DNA of 64,000 bases from Bacillota bacterium (lineage in GTDB: Bacteria > Bacillota > Clostridia > Lachnospirales > Lachnospiraceae), in NCBI GenBank assembly GCA_023421075.1, contig JAEZUM010000005.1:1-64000 (forward strand), in the 5' to 3' direction. Shown one piece after another: positions 25,427 through 35,157 of this stretch. Both the position numbers and the translations under genes were made by a program. A model generated the notes under the pieces. The model had not been told where the DNA came from and did not search any database. It was given only the letters and a program-made list of their open reading frames with translations. Every line of letters begins with the position of its first letter. Positions within the stretch are counted from its first letter, which is position 1.

Positions 25427-27226
25427 TCACATCTTCATCCAATCCTTTAACGGAGATACCTTACATACCTTCCGGTCGTAGGTTAACAAACCGTTCACTT
25501 CATCCTCCACATCGGACAGCTGCGTATATACTACCGCAGAAAGTCCCTGTTTGGATAGCTTTGCAAGTTCCAGGCGATAGAGGCGCTGATAAGCCGCATC
25601 AAAATCCTCCTTGGTGAGAAATATCTTATACCCATATACCTTCCAGGAGAAAGAATGCTCCATAATATAGCAGGCATATCCACCAATCTCCGAGAAGATA
25701 ACGGCACGGTTCTTAGGTTTAACCTTAAGTGGATGAAAATAATTGTGAATACTTTCAAAATCACCTATTCCCTGATCAAACCAGCCACTGGCATGATCAA
25801 TGAGTCTTGTGCTGTCCAGTTCTCTGATCAAACCAAAGGCTTCCTTGGCATCAAATTGTCCCCAGCCTTCATTAAAGGGAACCCAAACTACGATAGAGGG
25901 ACAATTGTACAGAAGCTCAACGGTCTGCCGGCATTCCATGCTCCATTCCCTTCTGCCTTCCCTGTCCTCTCTGCCCAAAAGCTTATAATGCTTATCCTTA
26001 AACCGTCCTGCTATACCGGGGAAAATAGTCGGCAGATACCCCACCAGAAGCTGATTGTATTCCGCTCCTCCATTGACCATATCCTGCCATACTAACATTC
26101 CCAGTCGATCGCAATGATAATACCATCGTAATGGCTCTATTTTGATATGCTTTCGAAGCATATTGAAGCCCAACGACTTGGCCTGTTCGATATCAAAAAT
26201 CATTGCCTCGTCGTGTGGAGCTGTATATAATCCGTCCGGCCAGTAGCCCTGATCCAGGAGACCATTCTGAAAATACGGCTCCTGATTAAGAAATATACGT
26301 GTAATCCCTGCTGTATCCTTCCTTAGCTCAACGCTACGCATCGCAAAATAGCTCTGGACTGTGTCTTCTCCAATGGTTATCTCGAGACCATAGAGAAAGG
26401 GCTTCTCGGGACTCCAGAAGATAACCTTCTCCAGCTTAATCCGAAGACTCGGGACGCTTGATCTCACTTCTTGTAAGACCTTATCCTCTTCCAGAATAAC
26501 AATCTTATAGTCTCTATCCTGCCCCATCTGATGAACGGTATTGTTCATACAGATACTCAGCTCCAGCTCTTCCTGTTCTAGCCTTGGTGTCAGTTTAAGC
26601 CCCGTGATATACCGATCCGGAACCCATTCATACCATACAGTTTGCCATATACCACTCTGTGCCGTATAGAACATTCCGCCACGGGAAAGTTTCTGCTTCC
26701 CTCTGCTATGATAAGAGGTATCGGAAACATCCTCTACCTTAACGGTCAAACGATTCTCTCCAACCTTCACTTCCTCTGTGATATCGATGGAAAACGGAAG
26801 GTATCCACCCTGATGCTCCGCTACCTTTTGTCCATTAAGGAAAATCTCACAGCTCTGATCAACGGCACCAAAATGGAGAATTAGCCGCTTCTCAAATGGA
26901 ATCTCATCAAGGCTTAGACCTCTTTCATACCATAGATATTCTCCCGGCTTAAGCTGCCGATTCACGCCGGAAAGAATACTCTCCGGGGAAAAGGGTACTA
27001 ATATCTTTCCAGCAAAGGTCTCCGGTCTGGTACTCCCCTTCGTTATGCTGTAGTCCCAATAACCGTTTAGTATGGTAAAGTTATCTCTTCTAAGCTGAGG
27101 TCTTGGATATTCGGTCAATACTCTTTCCGGATCCAGGTTCTCACCCCAGATGGTATATAACTGATGATTAACCGTCTGCTGTGCATCCTTAAAGAACAAG
27201 GTTCTCACTGCATCCTTCATATTCAT
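25427..27226 (-). CDS. Glycoside hydrolase family 2 (beta-glycosidase)
   Basis: Retaining exo-beta-glycosidase of about 599 residues with the GH2 plan: N-terminal sugar-binding jelly roll (about 25-190, with VPFSPES and LHFGAVDQSCEIFLNG), immunoglobulin-like domain, then TIM barrel. The acid/base is Glu in VPFNEGWGQFD and the nucleophile Glu in FSEIGGYACY. No signal peptide. The frame extends to 27283, but the ATG at 27226 has GGGGGTG 8 bp upstream and is the likely start. It is the first gene of a unit running GH2, GH16, GH94, cupin, with its own promoter. Many short GH2 proteins of this type are uncharacterised; beta-glucosidase or beta-galactosidase activity is possible. Confidence 0.88.
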   Translation of the reverse strand: MNMKDAVRTLFFKDAQQTVNHQLYTIWGENLDPERVLTEYPRPQLRRDNFTILNGYWDYSITKGSTRPETFAGKILVPFSPESILSGVNRQLKPGEYLWYERGLSLDEIPFEKRLILHFGAVDQSCEIFLNGQKVAEHQGGYLPFSIDITEEVKVGENRLTVKVEDVSDTSYHSRGKQKLSRGGMFYTAQSGIWQTVWYEWVPDRYITGLKLTPRLEQEELELSICMNNTVHQMGQDRDYKIVILEEDKVLQEVRSSVPSLRIKLEKVIFWSPEKPFLYGLEITIGEDTVQSYFAMRSVELRKDTAGITRIFLNQEPYFQNGLLDQGYWPDGLYTAPHDEAMIFDIEQAKSLGFNMLRKHIKIEPLRWYYHCDRLGMLVWQDMVNGGAEYNQLLVGYLPTIFPGIAGRFKDKHYKLLGREDREGRREWSMECRQTVELLYNCPSIVVWVPFNEGWGQFDAKEAFGLIRELDSTRLIDHASGWFDQGIGDFESIHNYFHPLKVKPKNRAVIFSEIGGYACYIMEHSFSWKVYGYKIFLTKEDFDAAYQRLYRLELAKLSKQGLSAVVYTQLSDVEDEVNGLLTYDRKVCKVSPLKDWMKM

Positions 27227-27256
27227 GACAAGCACCCCCATAATATTATTAATATA

Positions 27257-27285
27257 ATTATATACTATTCTGATGACTGTCACAA
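27257..27285 (-). promoter_or_regulatory. Promoter of the GH2-GH16-GH94-cupin unit
   Basis: Minus strand TTGTGA (27280-27285), 17-bp spacer and a perfect TATAAT (27257-27262), about 30 bp before the GH2 start codon. Confidence 0.6.
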
Positions 27286-27376
27286 GAATACCTGTAACCC
27301 ATAATTCGTTGGAACTTTGAAGAGTTACTGATCACACCTCAATATAAAATAAGATCAATTCGTTCGATCAAGGATT

Positions 27377-28705
27377 TTAGATCAATGCCGTTGCAATGGC
27401 ACTCTCCTCCAATTGAAACTCAATCAGCGTTCCATTCATTCGAATGACTACCGGCAGCTTATTCTGAGTTCGATTCAGTGCTACCAGTACCAGAGTACCC
27501 TCCGGATTCTTAAAAGCAGTAACCTCAAGGTCCGAGGTATATTTCGATAACCCAATTCTCTTCGCACCCGGCTTGATATACTTACTGAAATGTCCGATAT
27601 AGTCAAAGGAGAGCTTCACATCCAGCTCACCGGTCTGCGTGTTCACCATGATAGGCACATCGCAATAATTACCAACATGGTTCGGACCGCCCTTCTCATC
27701 TAAGAAGATGTTCCAATCAATAAAGCCTGTCATTCCACCGTTCAGATTACCCATAATATCATGGGCATACATTTGGGCATTCTTAAGCTGATCCGCAGTA
27801 AAGCGACTATATTCCACACAACCCTCGGTAAAGATAAGCTCTTTGTCCGGAAAAGCCTCGTGTGTCAGCGTGATCGCTTCAAAATGATCACCGGAATACC
27901 AGTGGAAGGCAACTCCGTCTATCATACTGATGGTTTGGTCATCAAGGATTGTTCTGGCACGCTCATACATACGCTCCTTGTTATGATCCCAGATATTCAG
28001 CTTGATATGACCTAAGCCCTGGGAGATTAATGTAGGATACAGATAATCTCTGACAAATGCCTTCTCTTCCTCTGCGGTATAGACACAGGAATCCCAGGTC
28101 TGGACTGCAGCAGGTTCATTCTGTATCGTAAGTCGGTTTACCGAAAAGCCTTTCTTCTCATATTCCCTAATATATCTGCAGATATATTCTGCCCATGCCT
28201 GACGGTACTCGTCCTTTAGTTTACCACCATGGGTACGGTCGCCATTGGTCTTCATAAATGCCGGAGGAGACCAGGGACTAAGCATAAGGTCAAAGGCTTT
28301 GCCGGCTTTCTCTGTCGCCAAACGAAGCAAAGGCAGGATATATTCCTCATCTCTGGCCAGTGTAAAGGATTTTAGCTCCGTATCCTCCGGATCGTTCATC
28401 GCTGCATAGGTACCGAGTGAGAAATCACAGCTGTCAATATGGGTCCTCATCAAATGATAGCAATTGCCCTCCTCACCAAAATATAACTCCAAGGCTTTCG
28501 CCTGATTCTCCTTCGTCAGCTTGGAGAAAGCATAACCTGCAGCCTCAGTAACCGCACCGCCAAAACCAAGAATCGTCTGATACTCCACCTCCGGATAGAG
28601 ATTGACTACATTATTCTCCACTCCTTTGGAATCGATTATTGCTTCATATTCCTTCACAATAATATCTTTCTTACTGTCTTTATAACAGGTTGTAATTAAT
28701 TTCAT
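27377..28705 (-). CDS. GH30 beta-glucosidase/beta-1,6-glucanase-like (copy A)
   Basis: Retaining GH30 enzyme of 442 residues, cytosolic. It has the TIM barrel plus side beta-domain: FGGAVTEAAGYAFSKL, LSPWSPPAFMK, acid/base Glu197 in TIQNEPAA and nucleophile Glu294 in IFTEGCVEYS. By eye most positions are identical to the GH30 at 30265-31587, so the pair arose by duplication with the GH5 gene between. In GH30 the subgroup acting on beta-1,6 and beta-1,3 glucosides fits a laminarin locus, where it would remove branches; this is inference. The gap to the upstream GH5 gene is 73 bp. Confidence 0.9.
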   Translation of the reverse strand: MKLITTCYKDSKKDIIVKEYEAIIDSKGVENNVVNLYPEVEYQTILGFGGAVTEAAGYAFSKLTKENQAKALELYFGEEGNCYHLMRTHIDSCDFSLGTYAAMNDPEDTELKSFTLARDEEYILPLLRLATEKAGKAFDLMLSPWSPPAFMKTNGDRTHGGKLKDEYRQAWAEYICRYIREYEKKGFSVNRLTIQNEPAAVQTWDSCVYTAEEEKAFVRDYLYPTLISQGLGHIKLNIWDHNKERMYERARTILDDQTISMIDGVAFHWYSGDHFEAITLTHEAFPDKELIFTEGCVEYSRFTADQLKNAQMYAHDIMGNLNGGMTGFIDWNIFLDEKGGPNHVGNYCDVPIMVNTQTGELDVKLSFDYIGHFSKYIKPGAKRIGLSKYTSDLEVTAFKNPEGTLVLVALNRTQNKLPVVIRMNGTLIEFQLEESAIATALI

Positions 28706-28778
28706 TGTAAAACTCCCTTCTTGGTAGTCTGAATCATCAGAACAAATAATTATTATGTATTTTACTACTCCCTACCCT

Positions 28779-30263
28779 TTATCCCCGTTTACGCCTTCTC
28801 TTACTATATATCAATATACTTCCAAGTACCGAAATAAACAGAACAATGCCGAGTATTGCGAGCGGGAGCCTCTTCTCGAATCCTGCAAGCTTCTCCTGCA
28901 ACGTTCCTATCCCTTTTTCTTCCGTCTGCTCTTCGGTGTTCATTTCGTTATTCGCTTCGGTCAACGCCTGTTCCCTGGCTAGCACCAGTGCTGCATCGGT
29001 TGCAGTTCTTCCGGCCCATTTCGTTAACACCTGATGCAGAGATTCATTCACCCGAAAGCTCTCCTGTGTGGAGACCTTGCTCCATTTATCACGGATCTCA
29101 TCCTCACTGTCGTTATAGATATCAACCTTAGGCGTGGATGCTAATGTACTGTTATAGATCCCCCAGCTTCCCATATTTACCGTCTTAAAGGTCCAGGTAG
29201 TCCAGCTCCAGCCATGCTTCTCGTAAGTCCTCAGTGCATACTCCCAGCTCTCCGACTTCTCAAACAGAGTGAATTCACCCACCAACACCGGTACCATATG
29301 ACCTGCCTGTTTATTTTTCACTACCTTGGAATCCGTAAAGGCCTTCTGTACCTTGATATCATTCATTCCATCCCAACCGTAGAAGTGATACTCATACATC
29401 ACATTCTCCCAGTGGTATTCGGAAGGATCAGGTATATCATACGGTTCCCATATAGCATTCATGATAATTACATGATCCGGATCGATCGAACGGATTGCCC
29501 GGTAAAGCCGATCGAAAAACGGAAGCTGTACGATCCCCCAGGGTGAACGCTCGCTCTCACTACCCTCCGGCTCATTGAGCAGATCATAACCGGCTATGGT
29601 AGCATTACCGGCATAATGAGCGGCCAGCTGCTCCCATAAGGAAATGGTCAGCTCCTGAGACCTCTCATCGGTGAAAAGAATGGAACCACTGCTATCTCCG
29701 GAATGATCTCTTCCGTTCTGAGAACCGGGAGCTGCATGAAGATCAAGAATCACATAGAGGTTTCTTTCTTCACACTCAGCAACAAACCAGTCCAATGTCC
29801 GAAGCGTATCCTCCCTAAGTGTTCCCTCCTGATCCAACAGGTTATAACAGGAGATGGGTAATCGAAGCACGTTAAAATTCATCTGCTTTACAAGATCAAA
29901 ATCCTTCTTCTGCCACCAAGCTGCTTCATAAACCTTTATTAATTCCTGCGCCGTCCTCTCACCAAACCGTTCGGTAAGAACCTTTATCATTGTCTTTTGA
30001 TCCGGTGAATTCGTCGGGCACATCCAGGCTTCCATGACCTGCCAGCCACCGATATTGGTACCTCGTAATGTAACAAGCTCACCGGTTCCCGCATTGTTTC
30101 TAAGCTCTTTACCGTCTGCCTTTAAGAATCGCTCCGGCAATTGTTTCTGCATCATTTCTTTGGCCTCCGTTGTGTTAGATGGACTTAGAATTCCAATCGC
30201 TATCATGCATATGGATAACAAGATTAATTTTGGCACCTTTAAAAATCCCATGTAATATTTCAT
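28779..30263 (-). CDS. Surface-anchored GH5 exo-beta-1,3-glucanase-like enzyme
   Basis: 494-residue GH5 enzyme with N-terminal hydrophobic signal (about residues 11-27) and a C-terminal membrane segment (about 470-487) followed by KRRRKRG, so the catalytic domain faces outside and is tethered at both or one end. Acid/base is Glu231 in LLNEPEG and nucleophile Glu330 in VGEFTLFE. The start of the domain, RGTNIGGWQVMEAW, resembles the RGVNLGGW opening of exo-1,3-glucanases of GH5. It is 1 bp downstream of a GH30 gene, so the two are translationally linked. It probably trims glucan at the cell surface before uptake. Confidence 0.9.
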   Translation of the reverse strand: MKYYMGFLKVPKLILLSICMIAIGILSPSNTTEAKEMMQKQLPERFLKADGKELRNNAGTGELVTLRGTNIGGWQVMEAWMCPTNSPDQKTMIKVLTERFGERTAQELIKVYEAAWWQKKDFDLVKQMNFNVLRLPISCYNLLDQEGTLREDTLRTLDWFVAECEERNLYVILDLHAAPGSQNGRDHSGDSSGSILFTDERSQELTISLWEQLAAHYAGNATIAGYDLLNEPEGSESERSPWGIVQLPFFDRLYRAIRSIDPDHVIIMNAIWEPYDIPDPSEYHWENVMYEYHFYGWDGMNDIKVQKAFTDSKVVKNKQAGHMVPVLVGEFTLFEKSESWEYALRTYEKHGWSWTTWTFKTVNMGSWGIYNSTLASTPKVDIYNDSEDEIRDKWSKVSTQESFRVNESLHQVLTKWAGRTATDAALVLAREQALTEANNEMNTEEQTEEKGIGTLQEKLAGFEKRLPLAILGIVLFISVLGSILIYSKRRRKRG

Positions 30264-30264
30264 A

Positions 30265-31587
30265 CTATATGATTGCGGTTACAATTGACTGCGGCGGTAT
30301 CACCTTTTTAAAGATTCTATCACCAAGTTCAACCGTAACCGGAAGCTCCACAAGTCCTCTGTTCAGCATAACCAGTACGATGGATTGATCCTCGTTACAA
30401 AAGGCGGTCATCTCCAGCTGATCCGTATATTTGGTAAAGCCGATCCGCTCTGCCCCCGGCTTAATAAACTTACTGAAATGACCGATGTAATCATAGGACA
30501 GCTTCACCATCAGGTCACCGGTACCGGTATCCACCATCACCGGTGCATCGCAATAATTACCCACATGGTTCGGTCCGCCCTTCTCATCTAAGAAAATATT
30601 CCAATCGATAAAGCCAGTCATACCGGCATTCAGGTTACCGATTATGTCATGAGCATACATCTGGGCATTCTTAAGCTGATCGGCATTAAAACGACTATAT
30701 TCTACGCAGCCCTCACTAAAGATCAGTTCCTTGTTCGGATACCTCTCATGGGTAAGTCGGACTGCATCAAAATGATCTCCGGAGTACCAATGAAAAGCAA
30801 CACCATCCACCATCGCATCCGTGATAGGATCAATAATCGCATTGGCACGCTCATACATGCGCTCTTTGTTATGATCCCAGATCATCAGCTTGATATGACC
30901 AAGACCTTTGTTCAAAAGCGTGGGATACAGATAGTCTCTGAGAAATTCCTTCTCCTCCTCCGCACTGTAGAGGCAGGAATCCCAGCTTTGCACTGCCGCC
31001 GGCTCATTCTGTATCGTAAGTCGATTCACCCGAAAGCCCTTCTTCTCATATTCTTCAATATAGCGGCAGATATATTCCGCCCAAAAGCTTCGGTATTCCT
31101 CCTTCAGCTTTCCGCCCTTTGTTCTGTCACCGTTGGTTTTCATAAAAGCAGGTGGAGACCAGGGAGACAGAACCAGATCAAATTCCTTGCCATGCTTATC
31201 CGCTGCTGCCCGCATCAGAGGAAATATATATTTCTCCTCTCGTTGTAATGAGAAGGATTCCATCGATAAGTCCTCCGGATCGGACATGGCGCAGTAAGTC
31301 CCTAGGGAAAAATCACAGCTGTCGATATGACTTCTCATCAGGTGATAGCCATTTCCTTGCTCCCCAAAATAAAGCTCGAGAGCCTTATCTTTATTTCCCT
31401 CTGTTAATTTCGAAAATGCATAACCGGAGGCCTCCGTAAACGCTCCTCCAAAGCCGAGAAACGTCTGATACCTAAGCTCCGGATACACCATGACACTTTG
31501 CATTCCGCCTTCTCCGCAAAGCAGCTCCGTCTCCTCCACCGTGGTCGTCTTCTGCCGGTCTATATAGGTTGTTGTAATAATCTTCAT
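30265..31587 (-). CDS. GH30 beta-glucosidase/beta-1,6-glucanase-like (copy B)
   Basis: About 440-residue GH30 paralogue of the gene at 27377-28705, with the same catalytic segments TIQNEPAAVQSWDS and IFSEGCVEYS and no signal peptide. The frame opens at 31617, but the ATG at 31587 follows GGAG by 7 bp and aligns exactly with the start of copy A. It heads the unit GH30-GH5-GH30. A TTGACA at 31704-31709 on the minus strand and the GAAACGTTTTTATTTAA motif at 31656 lie upstream, so it probably has its own regulated promoter. Keeping two close copies suggests different chain-length or linkage preference (inference). Confidence 0.9.
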   Translation of the reverse strand: MKIITTTYIDRQKTTTVEETELLCGEGGMQSVMVYPELRYQTFLGFGGAFTEASGYAFSKLTEGNKDKALELYFGEQGNGYHLMRSHIDSCDFSLGTYCAMSDPEDLSMESFSLQREEKYIFPLMRAAADKHGKEFDLVLSPWSPPAFMKTNGDRTKGGKLKEEYRSFWAEYICRYIEEYEKKGFRVNRLTIQNEPAAVQSWDSCLYSAEEEKEFLRDYLYPTLLNKGLGHIKLMIWDHNKERMYERANAIIDPITDAMVDGVAFHWYSGDHFDAVRLTHERYPNKELIFSEGCVEYSRFNADQLKNAQMYAHDIIGNLNAGMTGFIDWNIFLDEKGGPNHVGNYCDAPVMVDTGTGDLMVKLSYDYIGHFSKFIKPGAERIGFTKYTDQLEMTAFCNEDQSIVLVMLNRGLVELPVTVELGDRIFKKVIPPQSIVTAII

Positions 31588-31655
31588 ATCAATTCTCCAT
31601 TTCGGTAATCCCATCAAGGATTTGCTCTTATTGCCAAATCATGAGAGGCAATTTT

Positions 31656-31672
31656 GAAACGTTTTTATTTAA
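31656..31672. promoter_or_regulatory. Operator-like GAAACGTTTTTATTTAA
   Basis: A 17-bp CG-centred sequence found again exactly at 50779-50795, upstream of the transporter operon. Here it is about 30-50 bp downstream of a TTGACA (31704-31709, minus strand). It resembles a LacI-family half-palindrome. Confidence 0.4.
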
Positions 31673-31738
31673 TGCTCTGAATATTCCTTTATAATCTAGA
31701 ATGTGTCAATACATCCCTTAATCATTTATGAATATCGT

Positions 31739-34700
31739 TTATTCCATATAAATAATCAACTCATGAATTGCCCCGCTGCGAAGCTTCTCTGCCGCTGCGC
31801 CGGTGATTGTATTCCCCTCGATTATTTCCTTTGTATCAACGATCTCAATGCGTCTGGTAACTGCTGCTCCCTCTCCATAAGTCGCCTTACGACCGGGATT
31901 TACATAGGTCACCTTACAGCTAGAGAACATCGTAAAGGAAGCACAGCCCTTATCATCAAACATCCAGTCGGCCAGCTTTGGTTCAAAGTGAAGCGTTAAG
32001 CTACCATCCTCATAGGTAAAAATCCGATCTCCGAGGAACATGGAAAGCCACATCGATATAACCTCGGTCGTAGAACCGGTCAGACGAGCTACAAAGCCTC
32101 TGCCGTGAATCTCGTTATTGGGATTCATACCGGAAGCTAAGAAGGAGGAGTTCTCCAAAATACTTCTACCGTATTCCTTAGGATCACGGAAGGCGACCAT
32201 AGCCGTCTTAATATCCTGATAGAATTGTTCATACAGACCGGCACGGAGTAAGGATAATAGGTATTTATATTCCATATGAAGGAAAATGCTTTCTCTTTCC
32301 AGCCACCCTGCGGTAAAAGCACGAATTCGTCCGTTCTCCATGGAGATATGTTCGATCGGGACACTGGTCTTGTACATGCCAAGCTTACGATCGAATAGCT
32401 CGCTCTCTCTTACTTTTTGATATAAAGCTCTTGCTTCGATAGGGTTCTTTAGAGTAGGCAGCATCTTTGCAGGACCCTCCAAAAATGCAGGCAAAGGAAG
32501 TACTTGGAAGGCTTTTACAATGGCCTTCGGTAAACCGTAGCCGCTGATCACCCTCTGACCGTTCTCATCTTTAACCTCTTCAAACTCAGTAGCACAATAA
32601 GTAAAGTAGGTTGGAACCAGTCCATTACCGTATGTACATGCTTTATCAATACCGGCATCAAGCTTTGCCAGGAATGCACTAAATATTGCTAAGAGCTCCT
32701 TTGTATCCACACGCTGGTCTGTTCCCTCAGTAGAAAAACGAACCCTCTCACGATACTGCTCACGAAGAGTTGATACCAGATTCCAATAAGTGAAGTCATT
32801 CCATTGTTCCTTCTCAGCCAGACTTAAGGTTCCGGCTACACCGTATAAGAAATTGCAGATTTCCGTCGGCAGCAAAAGCTCTTTCTCCAAAGTAACCGTA
32901 TCACAGATAAAAGAAATCAGGCGTTTTAACTCAAAGGTCTCGGACATACCGCTGCCAAACAAGCCGGGCAATCCATTCATCGCGTCGTTCCAGCCGGGCT
33001 TTCCTCCCTCCATTTCAATTCCCATTCCATAAGGATCCAAAGAGGAGAATTTATTTAATGCCAATGATATCATCTTACCCATCAGCGTGGTTACTGCAAA
33101 GCTTCCCTGCTTTGTCTTAAGCCAGTTTGTACCCTTTTTATCAAAACCCTCCTGATTCAGCTTCTCATCATCATGCACCAAAGCACCGTATTGTCTTACT
33201 TCATTTTTCTTGGTGATGACATATTTCTCGGATCTTGGAAGAACTCTTGCCGGGCTGTCATAAAAGCGATAGGTAGGATTGCCAAATAAGAGCTCCTTAC
33301 ACTTCTCCGGGAATATACTGAGGTAGCTGTCCACCAAATCCATATTATAATCCCAATGATCACTCCAGTAACCCTCACCAAAGCCGGCTTCAATATTCTG
33401 ATCACATGCTAAGAGGAGCTTCTCCAGCAGAGCATCTTCCTCACAGGTAATTTCAATATCATATTTTGCGATACAATTCGAGATCTGACCCGGAGTAAAC
33501 GGCTTCTTGATTATCTTAATCAATCGATCTGACTGCCCCTTCACATGCTCCACCACAAACTGTTCCACCTCCTCACAGCATTCTGCTTTAACAGTAAAGG
33601 TGGAAGGACGAACCTCGAGAGGATTATAACCATCGATTTGTATGAGTTCAAAGAAGGTCTTTATATTAAAATCACCGATTTCATTATGAAAAAAGACATC
33701 ATTTCTTCGGTTCTGGTTTACATCACGGAAGTTGCCGTTGCCCTGAGAATAGTATTCCCCCGCAATCGAGAAGAAGTTATAATCACGCTCCGGGTCTCCG
33801 TGCTTACGGCTGAACAGGTGTACCACGGATTTCTTATCCTCATTGCCGAATACAAAGGGATATCCGCCTCTCAGAAAGTTATCAAGATAGTTCTGTTCCA
33901 TATATTGATCGAATACCGGCGAACCGGACTTGGTCTTAATATCTGCAGTTAGCAGATCTACAAGTTCATCTGCCATTCTCTCATTTTTCTGAATGAAATG
34001 TTTTGAAGAGAACTCCGAAAGCTTACTATTCAGTTGACCAACCGTTCCTGCAAAGCCTGTCAGGGAGAAGAATTCCTTACGCTCACCGGCAGATAATACC
34101 ATGCTTATGGGGGTAAAACCACAGGGTACCTTGTTATAAAAGCATTGCTTTCCAAGCAGCAGCTCGGATAAGGACTTCTTCAGAAATGCAATCGGTTGCA
34201 CCAGAGAGGTATCAAAGCTAAAAATAGCCTCAGCATCATAGATGACCGGCATTACCTTACCATCCTGTATACCAACATAATAATAACCGCCTTCTACTTC
34301 GGAAACCTCTGCAGAGTCATCGCTGGAGGCACGCATGGTATAATAGGGTGCATTTACATCGATATTCTTGATCTCTGTCCAGCTCTTGAACAGATTGGAC
34401 ATTTCTTTATATTGACCATTGGTAATTCCATAAGGGATAATCTTAACAAGTCCGTCCAGCACCTCGATCGTCTTCGAAGCTTGCTCCAGATTTTCTATTT
34501 CAACTTTTCTGACCAGGGCACCAATGCTGTTGTTCGGTAATACAAAATATTTCACCCTAATCTTTAATCCATACTCATGATTGGTCTCCTCAATCCAAAA
34601 GCTGTTCTTCCGAATGAAAAAATCACGCTCTGCCTTAGGGTCATATTCACGAAAGGGCTCAAAGAATTTACCGTTACATTTAATAAAGGTGCGAAAGCCC

Positions 34701-34927
34701 TTAATCGCCGTGTTTTCATAGGCGGTATTGGCCGGATTAAATTCCATAATCGCATTGTTCTTATGATGGATACCAAAGCTGTTTACCCCCTGCCCGCGAT
34801 TGGTATAATACACCCAAAGGGGAATTCCCTTTTTCCCTGCCAAGCCCGGTAAAAAGCTTGAAAATGCAGGTAACTCGTCATAACCACTTATTTTATAAAC
34901 GTCTTCCAGTAATTGATAGTTGCTCAT
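31739..34927 (-). CDS. Large clan GH-Q beta-glucan phosphorylase (GH94/GH149/GH161-like)
   Basis: 1062-residue cytosolic phosphorylase-type protein. The catalytic region is EGGKPGWNDAMNGLPGLFG (about residues 640-660), with the family Asp in W-N-D. Other clan features are GLVPTYFTYC and the late segment ARLTGSTTEVISMWLSMFLGDR. Length and architecture match the long oligo- and polyglucan phosphorylases of about 1,050-1,150 residues (GH149, GH161 and 1,2-beta-oligoglucan GH94 types) rather than disaccharide phosphorylases. With the two GH16 genes and GH30s, a beta-1,3-glucan phosphorylase is the best guess; beta-1,2 cannot be excluded. GGAGG is 9 bp before the ATG. It follows the LacI gene by 230 bp. 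Confidence 0.82.
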   Translation of the reverse strand: MSNYQLLEDVYKISGYDELPAFSSFLPGLAGKKGIPLWVYYTNRGQGVNSFGIHHKNNAIMEFNPANTAYENTAIKGFRTFIKCNGKFFEPFREYDPKAERDFFIRKNSFWIEETNHEYGLKIRVKYFVLPNNSIGALVRKVEIENLEQASKTIEVLDGLVKIIPYGITNGQYKEMSNLFKSWTEIKNIDVNAPYYTMRASSDDSAEVSEVEGGYYYVGIQDGKVMPVIYDAEAIFSFDTSLVQPIAFLKKSLSELLLGKQCFYNKVPCGFTPISMVLSAGERKEFFSLTGFAGTVGQLNSKLSEFSSKHFIQKNERMADELVDLLTADIKTKSGSPVFDQYMEQNYLDNFLRGGYPFVFGNEDKKSVVHLFSRKHGDPERDYNFFSIAGEYYSQGNGNFRDVNQNRRNDVFFHNEIGDFNIKTFFELIQIDGYNPLEVRPSTFTVKAECCEEVEQFVVEHVKGQSDRLIKIIKKPFTPGQISNCIAKYDIEITCEEDALLEKLLLACDQNIEAGFGEGYWSDHWDYNMDLVDSYLSIFPEKCKELLFGNPTYRFYDSPARVLPRSEKYVITKKNEVRQYGALVHDDEKLNQEGFDKKGTNWLKTKQGSFAVTTLMGKMISLALNKFSSLDPYGMGIEMEGGKPGWNDAMNGLPGLFGSGMSETFELKRLISFICDTVTLEKELLLPTEICNFLYGVAGTLSLAEKEQWNDFTYWNLVSTLREQYRERVRFSTEGTDQRVDTKELLAIFSAFLAKLDAGIDKACTYGNGLVPTYFTYCATEFEEVKDENGQRVISGYGLPKAIVKAFQVLPLPAFLEGPAKMLPTLKNPIEARALYQKVRESELFDRKLGMYKTSVPIEHISMENGRIRAFTAGWLERESIFLHMEYKYLLSLLRAGLYEQFYQDIKTAMVAFRDPKEYGRSILENSSFLASGMNPNNEIHGRGFVARLTGSTTEVISMWLSMFLGDRIFTYEDGSLTLHFEPKLADWMFDDKGCASFTMFSSCKVTYVNPGRKATYGEGAAVTRRIEIVDTKEIIEGNTITGAAAEKLRSGAIHELIIYME

Positions 34928-35157
34928 TTGTCATAACCTCCGTTATTAATACTAATACTACAACATGTTGCCAAATGACTCCGATTCTTGATTAAAAATC
35001 CTTAGATTTTTCAATCTATTCTCCCCTTTTCAACATAATGCCTCTTATTCTGACATTAATAAGTAAGGGTGTTGCACCGGGTCAGGCTTTGCACTGAATA
35101 AGCGATAGAATTGCAGAGCAGCTACCTTTCCCACATGTAATACCCTTGATAAAACGA
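34928..35157. other. Intergenic region with hairpins upstream of the large phosphorylase
   Basis: Holds AAAAATC/GATTTTT (34994-35011), a longer pairing of AAGGGTGTT (35065-35073) with AATACCCTT (35139-35147) and a weak minus-strand promoter-like TTGGCA-17-TATTAA close to the start codon. GATAAAACGATTAT at 35148-35161, overlapping the LacI stop, resembles the locus operator motif. No gene seen. Confidence 0.35.

Noticed and set aside
27227..27283. N-terminal extension of the GH2 protein
   Set aside because: It would include the promoter -10 region; the ATG at 27226 has a good ribosome site.
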